From contig NZ_JABCSC020000001.1 of NCBI RefSeq assembly GCF_012972705.2, positions 1,302,001 to 1,366,000 of the forward strand: a stretch of DNA of 64,000 bases, given 5' to 3'. A program made the translations under genes and the position numbers. Position 1 is the stretch's first letter. Each line of letters starts with the position of its first letter. Under the pieces are notes generated by a model. The model did not search any database, was not told the DNA's origin, and worked only from the letters and a program-made list of their open reading frames with translations. This document shows positions 8,572-19,366 of the stretch, one piece after another. This stretch comes from Uliginosibacterium aquaticum (GTDB lineage: Bacteria > Pseudomonadota > Gammaproteobacteria > Burkholderiales > Rhodocyclaceae).

Positions 8572-10217
8572 GTGGCTCATCCGCAGCGGAAGGCGCTGAT
8601 TTCACCCCCTGGCCAGCCGAGTTCGCGGCGCGCTATCGGGAAGCTGGCTACTGGCGTGGGGAGCCGCTGGACCAATTGTTGCGCGATAGCGCACGGCGCC
8701 ATGGCCCGCGCACGGCGCTGGTCTGCGGTGCACGGCGGTGGACTCATGCCGAGCTTGATGCGCAGGTGGATCGCGTTGCGGCCGGCCTAGTGCGCCTGGG
8801 GCTTGCTGCTGGAGACAAAGTGGTGCTGCAACTGCCCAATGTCGCCGAATTCGTACTGGCAGTGTTCGCACTGTTCCGCCTCGGTGCGCTGCCAGTCTTC
8901 GCCTTGCCCGCGCATCGACGCAGTGAGATCGCCTATTTCTGCAGCTTCACTGAGGCCAGAGCACTGATCGTGGCAGACCGCCATGGTGGCTTCGACTATC
9001 GTTCGCTGGCGCGCGAAGTGTGCGCCGAACTGGGTGACAAGGCAGCGCTGACACACATCATCGTGGTCGGTGAGGCGGAAGAATTTACGTCCTTCGTGGC
9101 GCTGGATGCCGAGCCGGTTGCGCTGCCCGCACCGGCGGCCGACGGGCTGGCCTTCCTTCAGCTCTCCGGCGGCAGCACAGGACGGCCCAAGCTGATCCCG
9201 CGCACCCATGACGACTATTACTACAGCGTGCGGGCCAGTGCAGAAATCTGCGCGCTCGATGCTGAAAGCACCTATCTGTGCGCGCTGCCGGTGGCGCACA
9301 ATTTTCCGATGAGTTCCCCTGGCATTCTGGGAGTGCTGCATGCCGGCGGTTGTGTCGTGCTGGCGCCGGACGCCAGCCCGGACACGGCATTCCCGCTGAT
9401 TGAACGTGAAGGCGTCACGATTACTTCACTGGTGCCGCCGCTGGCGCTGGTGTGGATGGAGGCTGCCGCCACACGGCGTGGCGAGCTGAGCAGTCTGCGC
9501 CTGCTGCAGGTTGGGGGCTCGCGGCTCAGCGATGAGGCGGCGCGGCGGGTTCTGCCCGTCCTGGGCTGTCACCTGCAACAGGTGTTCGGCATGGCCGAAG
9601 GCCTGGTCAATTACACCCGCGACGATGACGAAGATGCTCTGGTGATCGGCACGCAGGGCCGCGCCATCTCACCTGACGACGAAGTGCGCGTGGTCGACGA
9701 CGATGACCGGGATTTGCCTGACGGCGAGGCGGGTCATCTTCTTACGCGCGGGCCCTACACCATCCGCGGTTACTTCCGTGCCGATGTTCACAATGCCCGT
9801 GCCTTCACCGCCGACGGTTTCTATCGCACCGGGGATATCGTGCGCCGCCTGCCCGGCGGTTATCTGGTCGTTGAGGGACGCGGCAAGGATCAGATCAACC
9901 GGGGTGGGGACAAGGTGGCGGCCGAGGAGGTGGAGAACCACTTGCTGGCTCATCCGGCCGTGCTCGATGCCGCCGTGGTGGCGATGCCTGATGCCTATCT
10001 TGGCGAGCGCAGCTGCGCCTTCATCGTGCCGCGTGGCGAGATTCCCCGCGCCATGGAGATAGCGCGCTTCATGCGCGAGCGCGGCTTGGCGCAATTCAAG
10101 TTGCCGGATCGCATCGAATTCGTGACGCATTTTCCCAAGACCGGCGTTGGCAAGATCGACAAACGCGCCCTGCGCGAACAGGTGGCGCAGAAGCTGTCTG
10201 CTGCCCGGGCTGGCTGA
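8568..10217 (+). CDS. entE: 2,3-dihydroxybenzoate-AMP ligase (EntE/DhbE)
   Basis: This 549-residue stand-alone adenylation enzyme activates 2,3-dihydroxybenzoate with ATP and loads it onto the aryl carrier domain of EntB. It shows the P-loop-like [16 protein letters not shown], the [13 protein letters not shown] region typical of aryl-acid ligases, YRTGDIV, and the C-terminal catalytic lysine region [13 protein letters not shown]. The ATG at 8568 overlaps the entC stop by 4 bases; the frame open back to 8391 lies inside entC and is rejected. The lysines of the A3 and A10 motifs are both intact, unlike the A3 of the NRPS downstream. Confidence 0.93.
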   Translation: MSGSSAAEGADFTPWPAEFAARYREAGYWRGEPLDQLLRDSARRHGPRTALVCGARRWTHAELDAQVDRVAAGLVRLGLAAGDKVVLQLPNVAEFVLAVFALFRLGALPVFALPAHRRSEIAYFCSFTEARALIVADRHGGFDYRSLAREVCAELGDKAALTHIIVVGEAEEFTSFVALDAEPVALPAPAADGLAFLQLSGGSTGRPKLIPRTHDDYYYSVRASAEICALDAESTYLCALPVAHNFPMSSPGILGVLHAGGCVVLAPDASPDTAFPLIEREGVTITSLVPPLALVWMEAAATRRGELSSLRLLQVGGSRLSDEAARRVLPVLGCHLQQVFGMAEGLVNYTRDDDEDALVIGTQGRAISPDDEVRVVDDDDRDLPDGEAGHLLTRGPYTIRGYFRADVHNARAFTADGFYRTGDIVRRLPGGYLVVEGRGKDQINRGGDKVAAEEVENHLLAHPAVLDAAVVAMPDAYLGERSCAFIVPRGEIPRAMEIARFMRERGLAQFKLPDRIEFVTHFPKTGVGKIDKRALREQVAQKLSAARAG

Positions 10218-10258
10218 AGTCTTTCATCCATTTCTATTCACACACACGAGAGCGCCCG

Positions 10259-11125
10259 ATGGCCATTCCCCGTATTGCGACCTACGCCATGCCAGCTGTG
10301 GCTGATTTCCCTGCCAATCGCGTCCAGTGGCATGCCGAGCCCAAGCGCGCAGCGCTGCTGATCCATGACATGCAGCAGTATTTTCTCGATTTCTACGACA
10401 CGACGGCCGCGCCGATTCCGCAACTGGTCGCCAACGCCCTGCGCTTGCGCGAGAGCTGTGATGCAGCCGGCATTCCTGTCTTCTACACCGCGCAGCCAGC
10501 CGTACAGCCCGCTGCGGATCGGGCCCTGCTCAACGAGTTCTGGGGGCCTGGCCTGCCGGCCAGGCCGGAGGGGGCGCCGATCATTGCCGAGCTAGCACCG
10601 CACGCGCATCACACGGTGCTCGACAAGTGGCGCTACAGTGCCTTCGTGCGCAGCGACCTGCTCGAGCGCCTGCGCGCGCAAGGTCGCGATCAGCTGATCG
10701 TGTGTGGCGTGTATGCCCATATCGGCTGCCAGGTCACGTGCGTAGATGCTTTCATGCGTGACATCCAGCCCATCCTGGTTGGCGATGCGCTGGCCGATTT
10801 CGGACCCGAGCGCCATGCGCAGGCGCTGGACTATGTCGCTCAACGCGCTGGCAGCGTGTGGAGCACCGAGCAGGTGCTTGCTGCGCTCGGTACGAGCCTG
10901 CCAGCCAGCATTGATGCACTGCACGCCGAAGTGGCGAAGCTGCTGGAGATGCCCCAAGCCGAGCTGGCACCGGAAGACAATCTGCTCGATGCAGGTCTTG
11001 ATTCGATCCGCCTGATGACTTTGCTGGAGCGCTGGAAGCGTGCTGGGGCGCAGCTCAGCTTCGTGCAGCTGGCTGAGCAGCCAAGCATTGCGCATTGGTG
11101 GACCCTGCTGCCCGGGAGCCGCTGA
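10259..11125 (+). CDS. entB: Isochorismatase with aryl carrier domain (EntB)
   Basis: The 288-residue bifunctional protein has an N-terminal isochorismatase domain with the catalytic Asp in [10 protein letters not shown], Lys in DKWRYSAF and the GVYAHIGC block. The C-terminal aryl carrier domain has the phosphopantetheine Ser249 in [10 protein letters not shown]. It makes 2,3-dihydro-2,3-dihydroxybenzoate and then carries the activated aryl group to the condensation domains. Similarity to E. coli EntB is high throughout. A 41-base gap separates it from entE and only 1 base from the NRPS start. Confidence 0.95.
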   Translation: MAIPRIATYAMPAVADFPANRVQWHAEPKRAALLIHDMQQYFLDFYDTTAAPIPQLVANALRLRESCDAAGIPVFYTAQPAVQPAADRALLNEFWGPGLPARPEGAPIIAELAPHAHHTVLDKWRYSAFVRSDLLERLRAQGRDQLIVCGVYAHIGCQVTCVDAFMRDIQPILVGDALADFGPERHAQALDYVAQRAGSVWSTEQVLAALGTSLPASIDALHAEVAKLLEMPQAELAPEDNLLDAGLDSIRLMTLLERWKRAGAQLSFVQLAEQPSIAHWWTLLPGSR

Positions 11126-11126
11126 G

Positions 11127-14100
11127 GTGGGCGTCAGTGAGGCGATCGATGCGCGTTTGCCGCTCAGCCCTGCGCAGCTGGGGATCTGGCTGGGGCAGCA
11201 GCTTGATCCACTGAGCCCTGCATACTGGACAGCAGAGGCCGTTGAACTGCAGGGCGCGCTGGATCTTGCGGCCTTCGGACAGGCGCTGACACAGGCCATT
11301 TCCGATTGCGAGGCATTGCACATGCGCTATGTGGCCGAGGCTGGCGAGGTGTGGCAGATCCGCACGCCGGCGCATTGGGCTTTGCGACATGTGCTGCTCG
11401 ATAGCGGCGGGGCCGCCTCTCCGGAGGCGGCCTGGGAGGCGGCCTGGAGCTGGCTGCAGGATGATCTGCAAACTGTGCCGGGTCTGGAGCAGGGGCCTCT
11501 GTTCGCAACGGCATTGCTGCGCCTTGGCCCGACGCGCCACCTGTGGGTGCTGCGCGTGCATCACGTAGCGCTGGATGGCTACGGCTATGCCTTGCTGCTG
11601 CGCCGAGTTGCAGCCTTGTATTCAATATGGGTCGGTGGCGCTGCTTCGCCTGAGGCAGACCCACCCCGCGCGCGTCTGGCGGCGGTGCTGCAAGAAACGC
11701 AGGTCTATCAGCAAGCAGTTGCGGGGGTTGATCGCGCGTTCTGGCTGGAGCGTCTCCGGGATGCCGCGCCACCGGTCACCTTGGCACCGGCTGCGCCGCT
11801 GGCGCGCGGTGTGCGTCGCCTGCGCGGTGAGCTGTCGTCAGCACAGCTGGCACAGTGGCAGGCTGCCGCCCGGGTCTGCGGTGTGGACTGGGCTGCCTGG
11901 CTGCTGGCCGCGATAGCCGCTTGGCTGGCGCGCAATACCCAGGCAAGCGAGGTGACATTGGGGGTACCAGTCATGACGCGCCTGGGTTCTCAGGCGCTGA
12001 GCGTGCCCTGCATGGCCATGAATATCGTGGCCTTGCGCCTGCAGATCGATCACCAGCAAGGCATGGCGGCGCTGGCTGCGCGCGTGGCAGGCGAACTACG
12101 CGCCGTGCGTCCGCATCAGCGCTATCGCTATGAATGCTTGCGCCAGGATCTTGCTGCGCAGCGCGATGGCGTCGCACGTACGCAAGCCTTGTTCGGCCCG
12201 GTAGTGAATCTGATGCCTTTCGAGCGTCCGGTAGCTTTCGGCCCGCTGCGGGCGCGCCAGCTTCCGGTGTCCGCCGGGCCGGTGGAGGATCTGTCGATCA
12301 GCATCGTGCCGCATGAGAGTGGTGTGCGCGTCGATTGCGAGGCCAACCCAATGGCCTATGACGATACGCTGCTGTCGAGCTTGCGAACAGGGCTTGTCGA
12401 AGCGCTTGATGTGCTGAGCGCGGCTGCGCAGGGGGCACCGCTGCACGCCCTGCTGGCCGGGCCTCCACTCTCCATTGTCGATGGCACGCCACTTCCGCAG
12501 CAGGAGGATGTGCTGGCTGCGCTGCGTGCTCACGCTGCGCAGATGCCTGATGCAGCGGCCATCGAGCATTGCGGCCAGCGCCTTGACTATGGCGAGTTGC
12601 TGACCCAAGTGCAACAACTCGCCGCCGAACTTGCATGGCGTGGCGTGGGCCCGGAGAGCCGGGTTGCGGTGTTGTTGCCGCGTGCGCCGCAGACTGTGGT
12701 GGCCTTGCTGGCGATCCTATGGGCTGGCGGTGCTTATGTGCCGCTGGACCCGGACAGCCCGACTGAACGCATCGCCATGGTGCTGGAAGATGCCGAGCCA
12801 GCCATGCTCCTGACTCATCGAGCGTATGCCGAAACGATCAATGCGAGCATGCCTGTCTTGTTCCTCGATACCTGGCAACCCGCCCCTGACGCACCGGGCC
12901 TGCTCGAGCCACAGGGGCTGGCTGCCGATGCGCTGGCTTACATGATCTATACCTCGGGCACGACCGGGCGTCCCAACGGCGTGATGATCCCGCGTGAAGC
13001 TCTGGCGCATTTCGTGGCGGGTGCACGCGAGCGCTATGCCATGCGTGCAGCCGATCGTATGCTTCAATTCGCGCCGCTGCATTTCGATGCCAGCGTGGAA
13101 GAGATATTCGTGACTCTTTCCAGTGGCGCCTGTCTTGTGCTGCGCACTGAGGCCATGCTGGAGTCCGTGCCCGCCTTCCTGGCGGCCTGTGAGGCGCAGC
13201 GCATCAGCGTGCTGGATTTGCCGACCGCCTTCTGGCATGAGCTCGCCTACAGCCTGGGCCCGCAGACCACGCTGCCTGCCAGCTTGCGCCTGACCATCAT
13301 TGGCGGTGAAGCCGCTCTGGCTGAGCGGGTGTTGCGCTGGAGAGCACAAGCGCCGGCCGCCAGCGTGCTGCTCAATACCTATGGCCCGACCGAGACCACG
13401 GTGATCTGTACCACGGCTGAACTGGCCGGCCCGGCTGCCTTGCACTGGGAAGGCGAGTCGGTGCCCATCGGCACCCCCTTGCCGGGCCTGCGCGCGGTAG
13501 TGGTGGATGCGGCGCTGCAGCCGGTGCGGCATGGCGAAAGCGGCGAGCTGTGTCTCATCGGCGGCGCACTGGCGCGTGGTTACTACGGTCGCGAAGCCGT
13601 GACGGCGGCGCGATTCGTGCGCCTGGAAAGCCTGCCCGGAGCGCCGCGTGCCTACCGCACGGGAGACCGCGTGCGTCTGCGCGAGGACGGCGCGCTGGTC
13701 TATCTCGGACGGCTCGACGAAGAGTTCAAGATCAGCGGCTATCGCATTGATCCCAGCGAGATCGAAACGGCGCTGCTAGCGTGTGCAGGGGTGCGCGAAG
13801 CGGCTGTGCTCGGACAGGTGCTGGCCGGGGGCAGCAAGCGCCTGGTGGCCTTCATCGTCATGGAAGATGGCGGAGGACTGCGGCCTACCGATCTGCAGGC
13901 GCAGCTTGCGCGTACGCTTCCTGCGCCGGCCGTGCCAGGGTGCTACCTCGGTCTTTCCTGTCTGCCGCGCAATGCCAACAACAAGATTGATCGGGCCGCG
14001 CTGCGTGTGCTGGCTGAGCAGGATGCGGCAGCCTCTGTCCGGCTGATGGAGGATACAGCCGGGGCTGGCAACGCACTGGAGCAATGCGTGATGGCCGTGT

Positions 14101-15086
14101 GGCGCGAGGTGCTGGGTGTAAGCGAAATCACTCTTGAGAGTGATTTCTTCGCTCTGGGCGGTAAATCCTTGCAGGCTATCCAGGTTGCCAACCGGCTTGG
14201 CATTGCCTTGCAGCGTGAGGTACCTGTCTCCAGTCTGTTCCGTCATCCCGGTGTGGCAGCGCTGGCGGCAGCGCTGGATTTTCCGGTGGGGCATGAACCA
14301 CCGGCGCGACAGGATCCCTTCGCTCCACTGTTGTGTTTGCAGCCCGGCGAGGGGCCTGCGTTGTTCTGCATCCATCCGGCCGAGGGGCTCTCCTGGTGTT
14401 ACATGGGCCTGGCTGCCCATCTGCGTCGGATGCCGATCTATGGTCTGCAGGCGGCCAGCCTCAGCGGCCCACAGGCGCCAGACATCTCTCAGGCGCTGAC
14501 GGCTTATCTGGCCTGCGTACGCAGTGTTCAGCCGCATGGCCCGTATCACTTTCTAGGCTGGTCTTCGGGTGGTGGCATTGCGCATGCGCTGGCCGCCAGG
14601 CTGCAGGCAGCGGGCGAACAGGTCAGCTTGCTGGCGATGATGGATGCCTATCCCAGCGACATCTGGGCGGGCAAGCCGCCACCCAGCGAACGCGATGCAC
14701 TCATTACGCTGCTTGACGTGATTGGGGATGCCGCCGTGGCGCCAGATGGCCGCCCGCTGGAGGTCGATGAAATGCGTGCTCGCCTTGCCAGGCCCGGCAG
14801 CAGCCTGGCCGTGGCAGGGGAGGGCAGGCTGGCGCATCTGGCGCAGATGAGCATTGAATCGATGCTGTTGTATCGCCAGCTTCGCCACCCTGTTTTTGTT
14901 GGTGAAGTGTTGTTCTTCCTCGCAGCCCAGCGGGCGCTCGATGCGCCGGACTGGCGACTATGGCAGGCCTATGTACAAGGGGAAATCGACAAGGTGGATA
15001 TCGCCTCCACCCATAACGGCATGAGCCGGCCTTTGCCGCTGGCGCATATCGGCCGCGTGCTGGCGGCCAGACTGGAGCAGGCATGA
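11127..15086 (+). CDS. Single-module NRPS (C-A-T-TE), EntF-like architecture with non-serine pocket
   Basis: The 1319-residue protein has a condensation domain (HHVALDG, His146), an adenylation domain (about 460-960), a carrier domain (GGKSL, Ser1014) and a thioesterase (GWSSG, Ser1146). By motif alignment to GrsA the pocket reads D654, A655, E658, A701, I725, G727, T751, V759, I760, K953. This is not the serine pattern; an acidic residue at the third position is usual for basic amino acids. The A3 lysine is Asn617 (TGRPNG); the A10 lysine is present. The GTG at 11127 follows the entB stop by one base; the open frame back to 11040 overlaps entB and is rejected. It should couple dihydroxybenzoyl groups to an amino acid and release the product. 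Confidence 0.88.
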   Translation: MGVSEAIDARLPLSPAQLGIWLGQQLDPLSPAYWTAEAVELQGALDLAAFGQALTQAISDCEALHMRYVAEAGEVWQIRTPAHWALRHVLLDSGGAASPEAAWEAAWSWLQDDLQTVPGLEQGPLFATALLRLGPTRHLWVLRVHHVALDGYGYALLLRRVAALYSIWVGGAASPEADPPRARLAAVLQETQVYQQAVAGVDRAFWLERLRDAAPPVTLAPAAPLARGVRRLRGELSSAQLAQWQAAARVCGVDWAAWLLAAIAAWLARNTQASEVTLGVPVMTRLGSQALSVPCMAMNIVALRLQIDHQQGMAALAARVAGELRAVRPHQRYRYECLRQDLAAQRDGVARTQALFGPVVNLMPFERPVAFGPLRARQLPVSAGPVEDLSISIVPHESGVRVDCEANPMAYDDTLLSSLRTGLVEALDVLSAAAQGAPLHALLAGPPLSIVDGTPLPQQEDVLAALRAHAAQMPDAAAIEHCGQRLDYGELLTQVQQLAAELAWRGVGPESRVAVLLPRAPQTVVALLAILWAGGAYVPLDPDSPTERIAMVLEDAEPAMLLTHRAYAETINASMPVLFLDTWQPAPDAPGLLEPQGLAADALAYMIYTSGTTGRPNGVMIPREALAHFVAGARERYAMRAADRMLQFAPLHFDASVEEIFVTLSSGACLVLRTEAMLESVPAFLAACEAQRISVLDLPTAFWHELAYSLGPQTTLPASLRLTIIGGEAALAERVLRWRAQAPAASVLLNTYGPTETTVICTTAELAGPAALHWEGESVPIGTPLPGLRAVVVDAALQPVRHGESGELCLIGGALARGYYGREAVTAARFVRLESLPGAPRAYRTGDRVRLREDGALVYLGRLDEEFKISGYRIDPSEIETALLACAGVREAAVLGQVLAGGSKRLVAFIVMEDGGGLRPTDLQAQLARTLPAPAVPGCYLGLSCLPRNANNKIDRAALRVLAEQDAAASVRLMEDTAGAGNALEQCVMAVWREVLGVSEITLESDFFALGGKSLQAIQVANRLGIALQREVPVSSLFRHPGVAALAAALDFPVGHEPPARQDPFAPLLCLQPGEGPALFCIHPAEGLSWCYMGLAAHLRRMPIYGLQAASLSGPQAPDISQALTAYLACVRSVQPHGPYHFLGWSSGGGIAHALAARLQAAGEQVSLLAMMDAYPSDIWAGKPPPSERDALITLLDVIGDAAVAPDGRPLEVDEMRARLARPGSSLAVAGEGRLAHLAQMSIESMLLYRQLRHPVFVGEVLFFLAAQRALDAPDWRLWQAYVQGEIDKVDIASTHNGMSRPLPLAHIGRVLAARLEQA

Positions 15087-15868
15087 GTCATCAGGATTTC
15101 AGTGGGCAGGTGGCACTGGTCACCGGTGCCGCACAGGGGATTGGCGCTGCGGTGGCAGAGGCGTTGGCGCAGCGCGGTGCGCATCTGGTGTTGCTGGATC
15201 GCGATGAGGAGGGGCTGCAGAGGCAGGCAAGCGCTTTGCGGCAACTCGGCGCCGATGTACTGATACGCGCGCTGGACCTGCATGACGCAGGGGCGATTGA
15301 GGCGGCGGTGGCGACGGTTCAGGCGCACTTTGGTCGTATCGACCTGCTGGTCAACGTGGCCGGCGTGCTACATGCTGGGGATACCACGGAGCTCAGCGAT
15401 GAGGCATGGGAGGATAGCTTCGCCATCAATACCACAGCGGTGTTCCGCCTGTGCCGCGCAGTGAGTCGCCACATGCTCGCACGAAGCAGCGGCACCATCG
15501 TGACGGTGGGCTCCAATGCTGCGCATGTTCCGCGTCTGGGGATGGCGGCGTATGCCGCCTCGAAGGCTGCTACCGCCCACCTCATGCGTTGCCTGGCACT
15601 GGAGCTTGCACCGCACGGCATCCGCTGCAACACAGTGTCGCCGGGCTCTACCGATACCCCCATGCAACGCGCCTTTGCGCCCACATCGGAGCATGTCGAA
15701 ACGGTCTTGCGCGGCGCCCCGGAGCGCTACCGTGTGGGGATCCCTCTGGGGCGCATCGCGACGCCGCAGGATATTGCTGAGGGGGTGTGCTTCCTTGCAT
15801 CGCCACAGGCGCGCCATATCACCATGCATGATCTGCTCATCGACGGCGGAGCGACGCTGGGAGCTTAG
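15083..15868 (+). CDS. entA: 2,3-dihydro-2,3-dihydroxybenzoate dehydrogenase (EntA)
   Basis: This 261-residue short-chain dehydrogenase has the NAD-binding TGAAQGIG motif near residue 15, the NVAG block and the catalytic YAASK with an upstream Ser. It oxidises 2,3-dihydro-2,3-dihydroxybenzoate to 2,3-dihydroxybenzoate. The ATG overlaps the NRPS stop by 4 bases, the last gene of the operon. Function within the SDR superfamily is assigned from the operon, where all other DHB steps are present. It converges on the phosphopantetheinyl transferase with a 4-base overlap. Confidence 0.9.
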   Translation: MSHQDFSGQVALVTGAAQGIGAAVAEALAQRGAHLVLLDRDEEGLQRQASALRQLGADVLIRALDLHDAGAIEAAVATVQAHFGRIDLLVNVAGVLHAGDTTELSDEAWEDSFAINTTAVFRLCRAVSRHMLARSSGTIVTVGSNAAHVPRLGMAAYAASKAATAHLMRCLALELAPHGIRCNTVSPGSTDTPMQRAFAPTSEHVETVLRGAPERYRVGIPLGRIATPQDIAEGVCFLASPQARHITMHDLLIDGGATLGA

Positions 15869-16608
15869 AGCGCAGGGGCGGGCAGCAAGGGGCCGCGCCA
15901 CAGGCATAGCGCGGCGGCGTAGCCTGCGGGCACCGCCAGCGGCCACAGACCGCAAGCCTCCAGCGGCTGACCGAGATGGCTCACATGAATGCGTGCTGAA
16001 GCGGTTGGGGCAGGGGTGATGCTGAAGTGCACGAGATGCTCCCCGATTCCCCAGCCGAGCGCCTTGCAGATGGCCTCCTTGGCGGTCCAGTAGCGATAGA
16101 AATCCGGTGCGCTCAACGATGGTGTGTGGCGGGCGCGTTCGCCTGGCGAAAGCAACTGCAGGGCCAGTGCATCAAGCGGGCGGTTAGGGTCCTGCTGCTC
16201 GATGTCTATGCCTAGCGGGCCTTGCTCGGAGATCGCTAGGAGCGCGTAGCGCGAGGCATGCGAGACATTGAAATGTACTTTACCGGCCCCGCTTCCTGGC
16301 GCCAGCTCGGGCTTGCCGTGCGAAGCACTCTGCAGGCGTATGGCTTCTGGCGTGATATCCAGGTGGGCCCCCAGCAGTTGTTTCAGACAGGCCCGGCTAA
16401 GAGCGAAACGTTGTTGGTCCGCACTGTGCCTGAATCGTTCCAGATACTGATGCTCCTGTAGGGTCAGAAACGGCAGTGCTTGCTCGAGATGGCGAGATGC
16501 AATATCCAGATCAAGCAGAAAAATCTGTACGAGGTCAGAGACATCCTGCGGCACGTCGAGGCGGGATAGTCCTGGCGTTGATTCTGAGGGGGGCTGCGTG
16601 CCAAACAT
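15865..16608 (-). CDS. 4'-phosphopantetheinyl transferase, Sfp/EntD type
   Basis: The 247-residue enzyme moves phosphopantetheine from CoA to the carrier serines of EntB and the NRPS. Visible motifs are VHFNVSHASRYALLA, GIDIE (magnesium-binding) and WTAKEAICKALG. ATG 16608 is chosen because sequence upstream of it in the same frame (to 16800) is Arg/Gln/His-rich and does not look like this family. It is transcribed against the ent operon. It is probably the activating enzyme for this siderophore, although such enzymes can also serve other carriers. Confidence 0.88.
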   Translation of the reverse strand: MFGTQPPSESTPGLSRLDVPQDVSDLVQIFLLDLDIASRHLEQALPFLTLQEHQYLERFRHSADQQRFALSRACLKQLLGAHLDITPEAIRLQSASHGKPELAPGSGAGKVHFNVSHASRYALLAISEQGPLGIDIEQQDPNRPLDALALQLLSPGERARHTPSLSAPDFYRYWTAKEAICKALGWGIGEHLVHFSITPAPTASARIHVSHLGQPLEACGLWPLAVPAGYAAALCLWRGPLLPAPAL

Positions 16609-17008
16609 GCGGAGGGCGCAGCGGTAGCTCGCTGCATGACGAAGTTGAAACTGTCTTGATGCTATCTGGTTTAGTGGTGCACGAACAATCATAGCCCGTG
16701 GCTGTAGGCCTAGTTTCCTGCATGGCTTCGCGCTTAATTCGTCCCTTGTTTGAGCACTATGACGTTGTTGGTAACGACTTTCTCGCAGTAGTCTGCCCAA
16801 TCGACCATCAGATGAATGCGTTTAGGCCAAAGCTTGCGGTTTTGATCCCCCTTTAAGAGCCAACGGAAGCATGCTCTGCCAGAACTATGGCAGAACATCC
16901 AAGAGAGAATCCTTGCTATTGCGCTTGCCGATGCGCGTAGTACAACACCTGCTTTTCGGCCAGAACGGTCATTCGACTAGTAGGCCGGCTCGGTCTGCAA
17001 TGTGTCCC
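16609..17008. other. Intergenic region without a recognisable gene
   Basis: About 400 bases between the transferase start and the end of the pirin-like gene. It should hold the promoter of the transferase. No convincing Fur-like repeat, RNA gene or terminator was seen by eye. Confidence 0.5.
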
Positions 17009-17722
17009 TTAGCAGCCTCCCGCGACCAACATGAATTTTGCGCGAGCTCCTGATGCACGGAGGGTGAGCTGCTGTTGTGCGGAGCTACCTAGATAAACGG
17101 GGATCTGCATTTCGGATGAGCTGAAGCGCTCGTTATTTATCTCAATGCAGCCAAATACCGGGATGACAAATGCTGTCGCACCCGCCGAAATCGGCATAGT
17201 GAACTCTTCGTCCGGATCAAGAGTTACATCGAGCACGCTTGAGGCCGTCGGTGGGGCGAGCGGAGAGCGAAGCTTCCCGTGTTTCCCCAGTACGAGCCGG
17301 ATGCGTTTGCCCGGTAGTTCCAACACCGGCACCTCATGTGCCTCAAGATCAAGTGCAATAGAGTGGCACGTGACGGTCTGCTCCAGGTATATGTGCAGCA
17401 CATGAACCGTCCTGCCTGCCTGGGCGGGTGAACTCTCACGCATGTAAGTGCGGTCTGCCGCCAGCCAGCGCGCGCCACCGGGCTGAATAACAGTCGAATT
17501 TCCGCTGGCGTCACGGCTGCGCAGCCCGGTTTCCGAGTCCAGGAACAGGTAGCTCAGAAGGGCAATGCCGGCAGGTGGCTGCGGCTGAGCCGTCGGCGCG
17601 CTCAGCCAGCAGTGATCCATACCTATGAATGGCCTCATCAAGGAGGCACAGCCGTGCAGACGGCAGGCCCGCATATGACTTCCGTGGTTTTCGCGCCGCA
17701 TCGGCAGGAGGCTGTACTGCAT
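17009..17722 (-). CDS. Divergent pirin-like bicupin protein
   Basis: The 237-residue reading frame resembles the pirin family. It opens with MRPFIGMDHCW near residue 29, comparable to the pirin GPFIFFDHM segment, followed by a PGGARWLAADRTYMRESS stretch like the PGDVQWMTAGRGI-HSE metal-site region. The first metal-binding histidines expected near PHRGFET are not evident, so iron binding and quercetinase-like activity are doubtful. It lies 19 bases after the cytochrome b561 gene and closes the leftward redox operon. The start could be 17722 or an internal ATG at 17701, 17674 or 17638. Confidence 0.55.
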   Translation of the reverse strand: MQYSLLPMRRENHGSHMRACRLHGCASLMRPFIGMDHCWLSAPTAQPQPPAGIALLSYLFLDSETGLRSRDASGNSTVIQPGGARWLAADRTYMRESSPAQAGRTVHVLHIYLEQTVTCHSIALDLEAHEVPVLELPGKRIRLVLGKHGKLRSPLAPPTASSVLDVTLDPDEEFTMPISAGATAFVIPVFGCIEINNERFSSSEMQIPVYLGSSAQQQLTLRASGARAKFMLVAGGC

Positions 17723-17741
17723 TGGCGCGACTACCTGTGTT

Positions 17742-18272
17742 TCAACTGCGCCCGAACCACACCCGAGTCATCAATCGATCCCGGCGGATAAACTGGTGAT
17801 AGAGCGCTGCCAGCAGGTGACCCGCGATCAGCATGATCAGCAGCGTGCCAGCCAAACCATGGACTGTGTGCGCATTCAGCTCACTGAAGCTGGCCGGCAA
17901 GGCGCCCACGCCATCGAACACGATGCTCGGCAGATTGGTCTGGGCCGCCAGAACGATGCCGCTGACGCACATCAGCCCGGTCAGCAGGTAGAGGCCGTAG
18001 TGCGCAGCCGTCGTCAGCAGGCTCATGGCTCCTTGCCCAGCGTAGGCGTGCGTGGGATGCCTGGTTTTCAGGCGGACGATCAGCCGGATGACACTCAGAA
18101 TCAGGATCAGGTTGCCCGCCATCATGTGGTGACGCAGCAAGTCCAGCTTGGCAGGAGCGTCGTTGGGTGTATTCGCCAGCGCGGTGCTGCCCATGCCGAG
18201 CGCCAGCACCATCAGCACGGCGAGCAGCCAGTGTAGGCCCACGAGTGCCTTGTGGTAACGAGCGGGCCTCAT
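17742..18272 (-). CDS. Cytochrome b561 family membrane protein
   Basis: The 176-residue protein has four hydrophobic helices and the haem-ligand histidines expected for the bacterial CybB family: YHKALVGLHWLLAVLMVLALGMG at the N-terminus, LRHHMMAGNLIL in helix 2, and HTVHGLAGTLLIMLIAGHLLAALYHQFIRRD at the C-terminus. It should carry electrons in the inner membrane. Its start overlaps the stop of the Old Yellow Enzyme gene by 4 bases, so the two are translationally coupled. Confidence 0.88.
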   Translation of the reverse strand: MRPARYHKALVGLHWLLAVLMVLALGMGSTALANTPNDAPAKLDLLRHHMMAGNLILILSVIRLIVRLKTRHPTHAYAGQGAMSLLTTAAHYGLYLLTGLMCVSGIVLAAQTNLPSIVFDGVGALPASFSELNAHTVHGLAGTLLIMLIAGHLLAALYHQFIRRDRLMTRVWFGRS

Positions 18273-19342
18273 GATGCAGTTGCAGCACCGAGCGTGGGGT
18301 AATCGGTGTAGCCCGTGGCATCGCCTCCAAAGTAGTGCATGCGCTGAGCTTCGATGAAGGGCGCCTCTGCCTTGAGGCGGGTCACGAAATCGGGGTTGGC
18401 GAGCACCATCTGGCCGTAGGCTTCGAGTTCGGCCACGCCACTAGCGATGTCGCTGCCGATCTGCTCGCGCGGTCGCCCCGGGCGATTTAGAACCAGCGTC
18501 CCGTGCCAGAGTTGGCGAATATCAGCCAGCAGAGTCTCATCGCCCTGATGCATGACGTGCAGGTAGGCTAGACCCAGCTTATCCAGTTCGGCGACCAGAT
18601 GGCGATACAGTGCCGGGCCTTCCGCGCCCTCATCAATGCCCCACAGCGTGGTGCCGGGCGAGAGACGGATGGCGGTGCGCTCGGCGCCGATCTCGGCGGC
18701 AATCGCGTGGGCGACTTCGATGGCAAAGCGAGCACGGTTCTCAATCGAGCCACCGTATTCATCGCTGCGAGTATTCGAACTGGGCGCGAAGAACTGCTGG
18801 ATCAGATAGGCGTTTGCACCGTGGATTTCGACGCCGTCCGCGCCCGCTTCAATGGCCTGCCGAGCGGCAAAACGGAAGTCCTTGACGGTTTGGCGCACCT
18901 CCGCGGTACTCAGCGCGCGCGGTTCCGGCACTTCCTGCAGGCCGGTAGGCGTGAAGCTCTGCGCCCCCGGAGCGATGGCTGAGGGGGCCACGCCCTGGCG
19001 ATGGTGTGGGGTGTTATCTGGATGAGACATGCGTCCGGCATGCATGAGCTGAATGAACAGGTGACCACCCTGCGCATGCACGGCGTCGCTGACCTTACGC
19101 CAACCCGCAACATGCGCTGCGGTATAAATGCCGGGTGTGGCCATGTAACCTTGGCCATCGTCCGAAGGCTGCGTACCCTCTGTGATGATCAGGCCGATGC
19201 TGGCACGCTGAGCGTAGTACTCGGCCGCCAGTTCGCCCGGCGTGCCATCGTACTGAGCGCGGGAGCGGGTCATGGGCGCCATGACCAGTCGGTTGGACAA
19301 AGTATTGCTTCCCACGCGGACGGGCTCAAAGAGTTTGCTCAT
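18269..19342 (-). CDS. Alkene reductase, Old Yellow Enzyme family (NemA-like)
   Basis: The 357-residue flavoenzyme has the OYE signature parts: NRLVMAPMTRSRA near residue 17, the substrate-binding HGANAYLIQQFFAPSSN near 180, and LNRPGRPREQI with an FMN-phosphate site near the end. Such enzymes reduce activated C=C bonds (enones, maleimides, nitro compounds) with NAD(P)H. It is the second gene of the operon and probably responds to electrophilic compounds through the divergent LysR regulator. A clear AGGAGACAGACATC-type leader precedes the ATG. Confidence 0.9.
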   Translation of the reverse strand: MSKLFEPVRVGSNTLSNRLVMAPMTRSRAQYDGTPGELAAEYYAQRASIGLIITEGTQPSDDGQGYMATPGIYTAAHVAGWRKVSDAVHAQGGHLFIQLMHAGRMSHPDNTPHHRQGVAPSAIAPGAQSFTPTGLQEVPEPRALSTAEVRQTVKDFRFAARQAIEAGADGVEIHGANAYLIQQFFAPSSNTRSDEYGGSIENRARFAIEVAHAIAAEIGAERTAIRLSPGTTLWGIDEGAEGPALYRHLVAELDKLGLAYLHVMHQGDETLLADIRQLWHGTLVLNRPGRPREQIGSDIASGVAELEAYGQMVLANPDFVTRLKAEAPFIEAQRMHYFGGDATGYTDYPTLGAATAS

Positions 19343-19366
19343 GATGTCTGTCTCCTGAAAGGGTAA

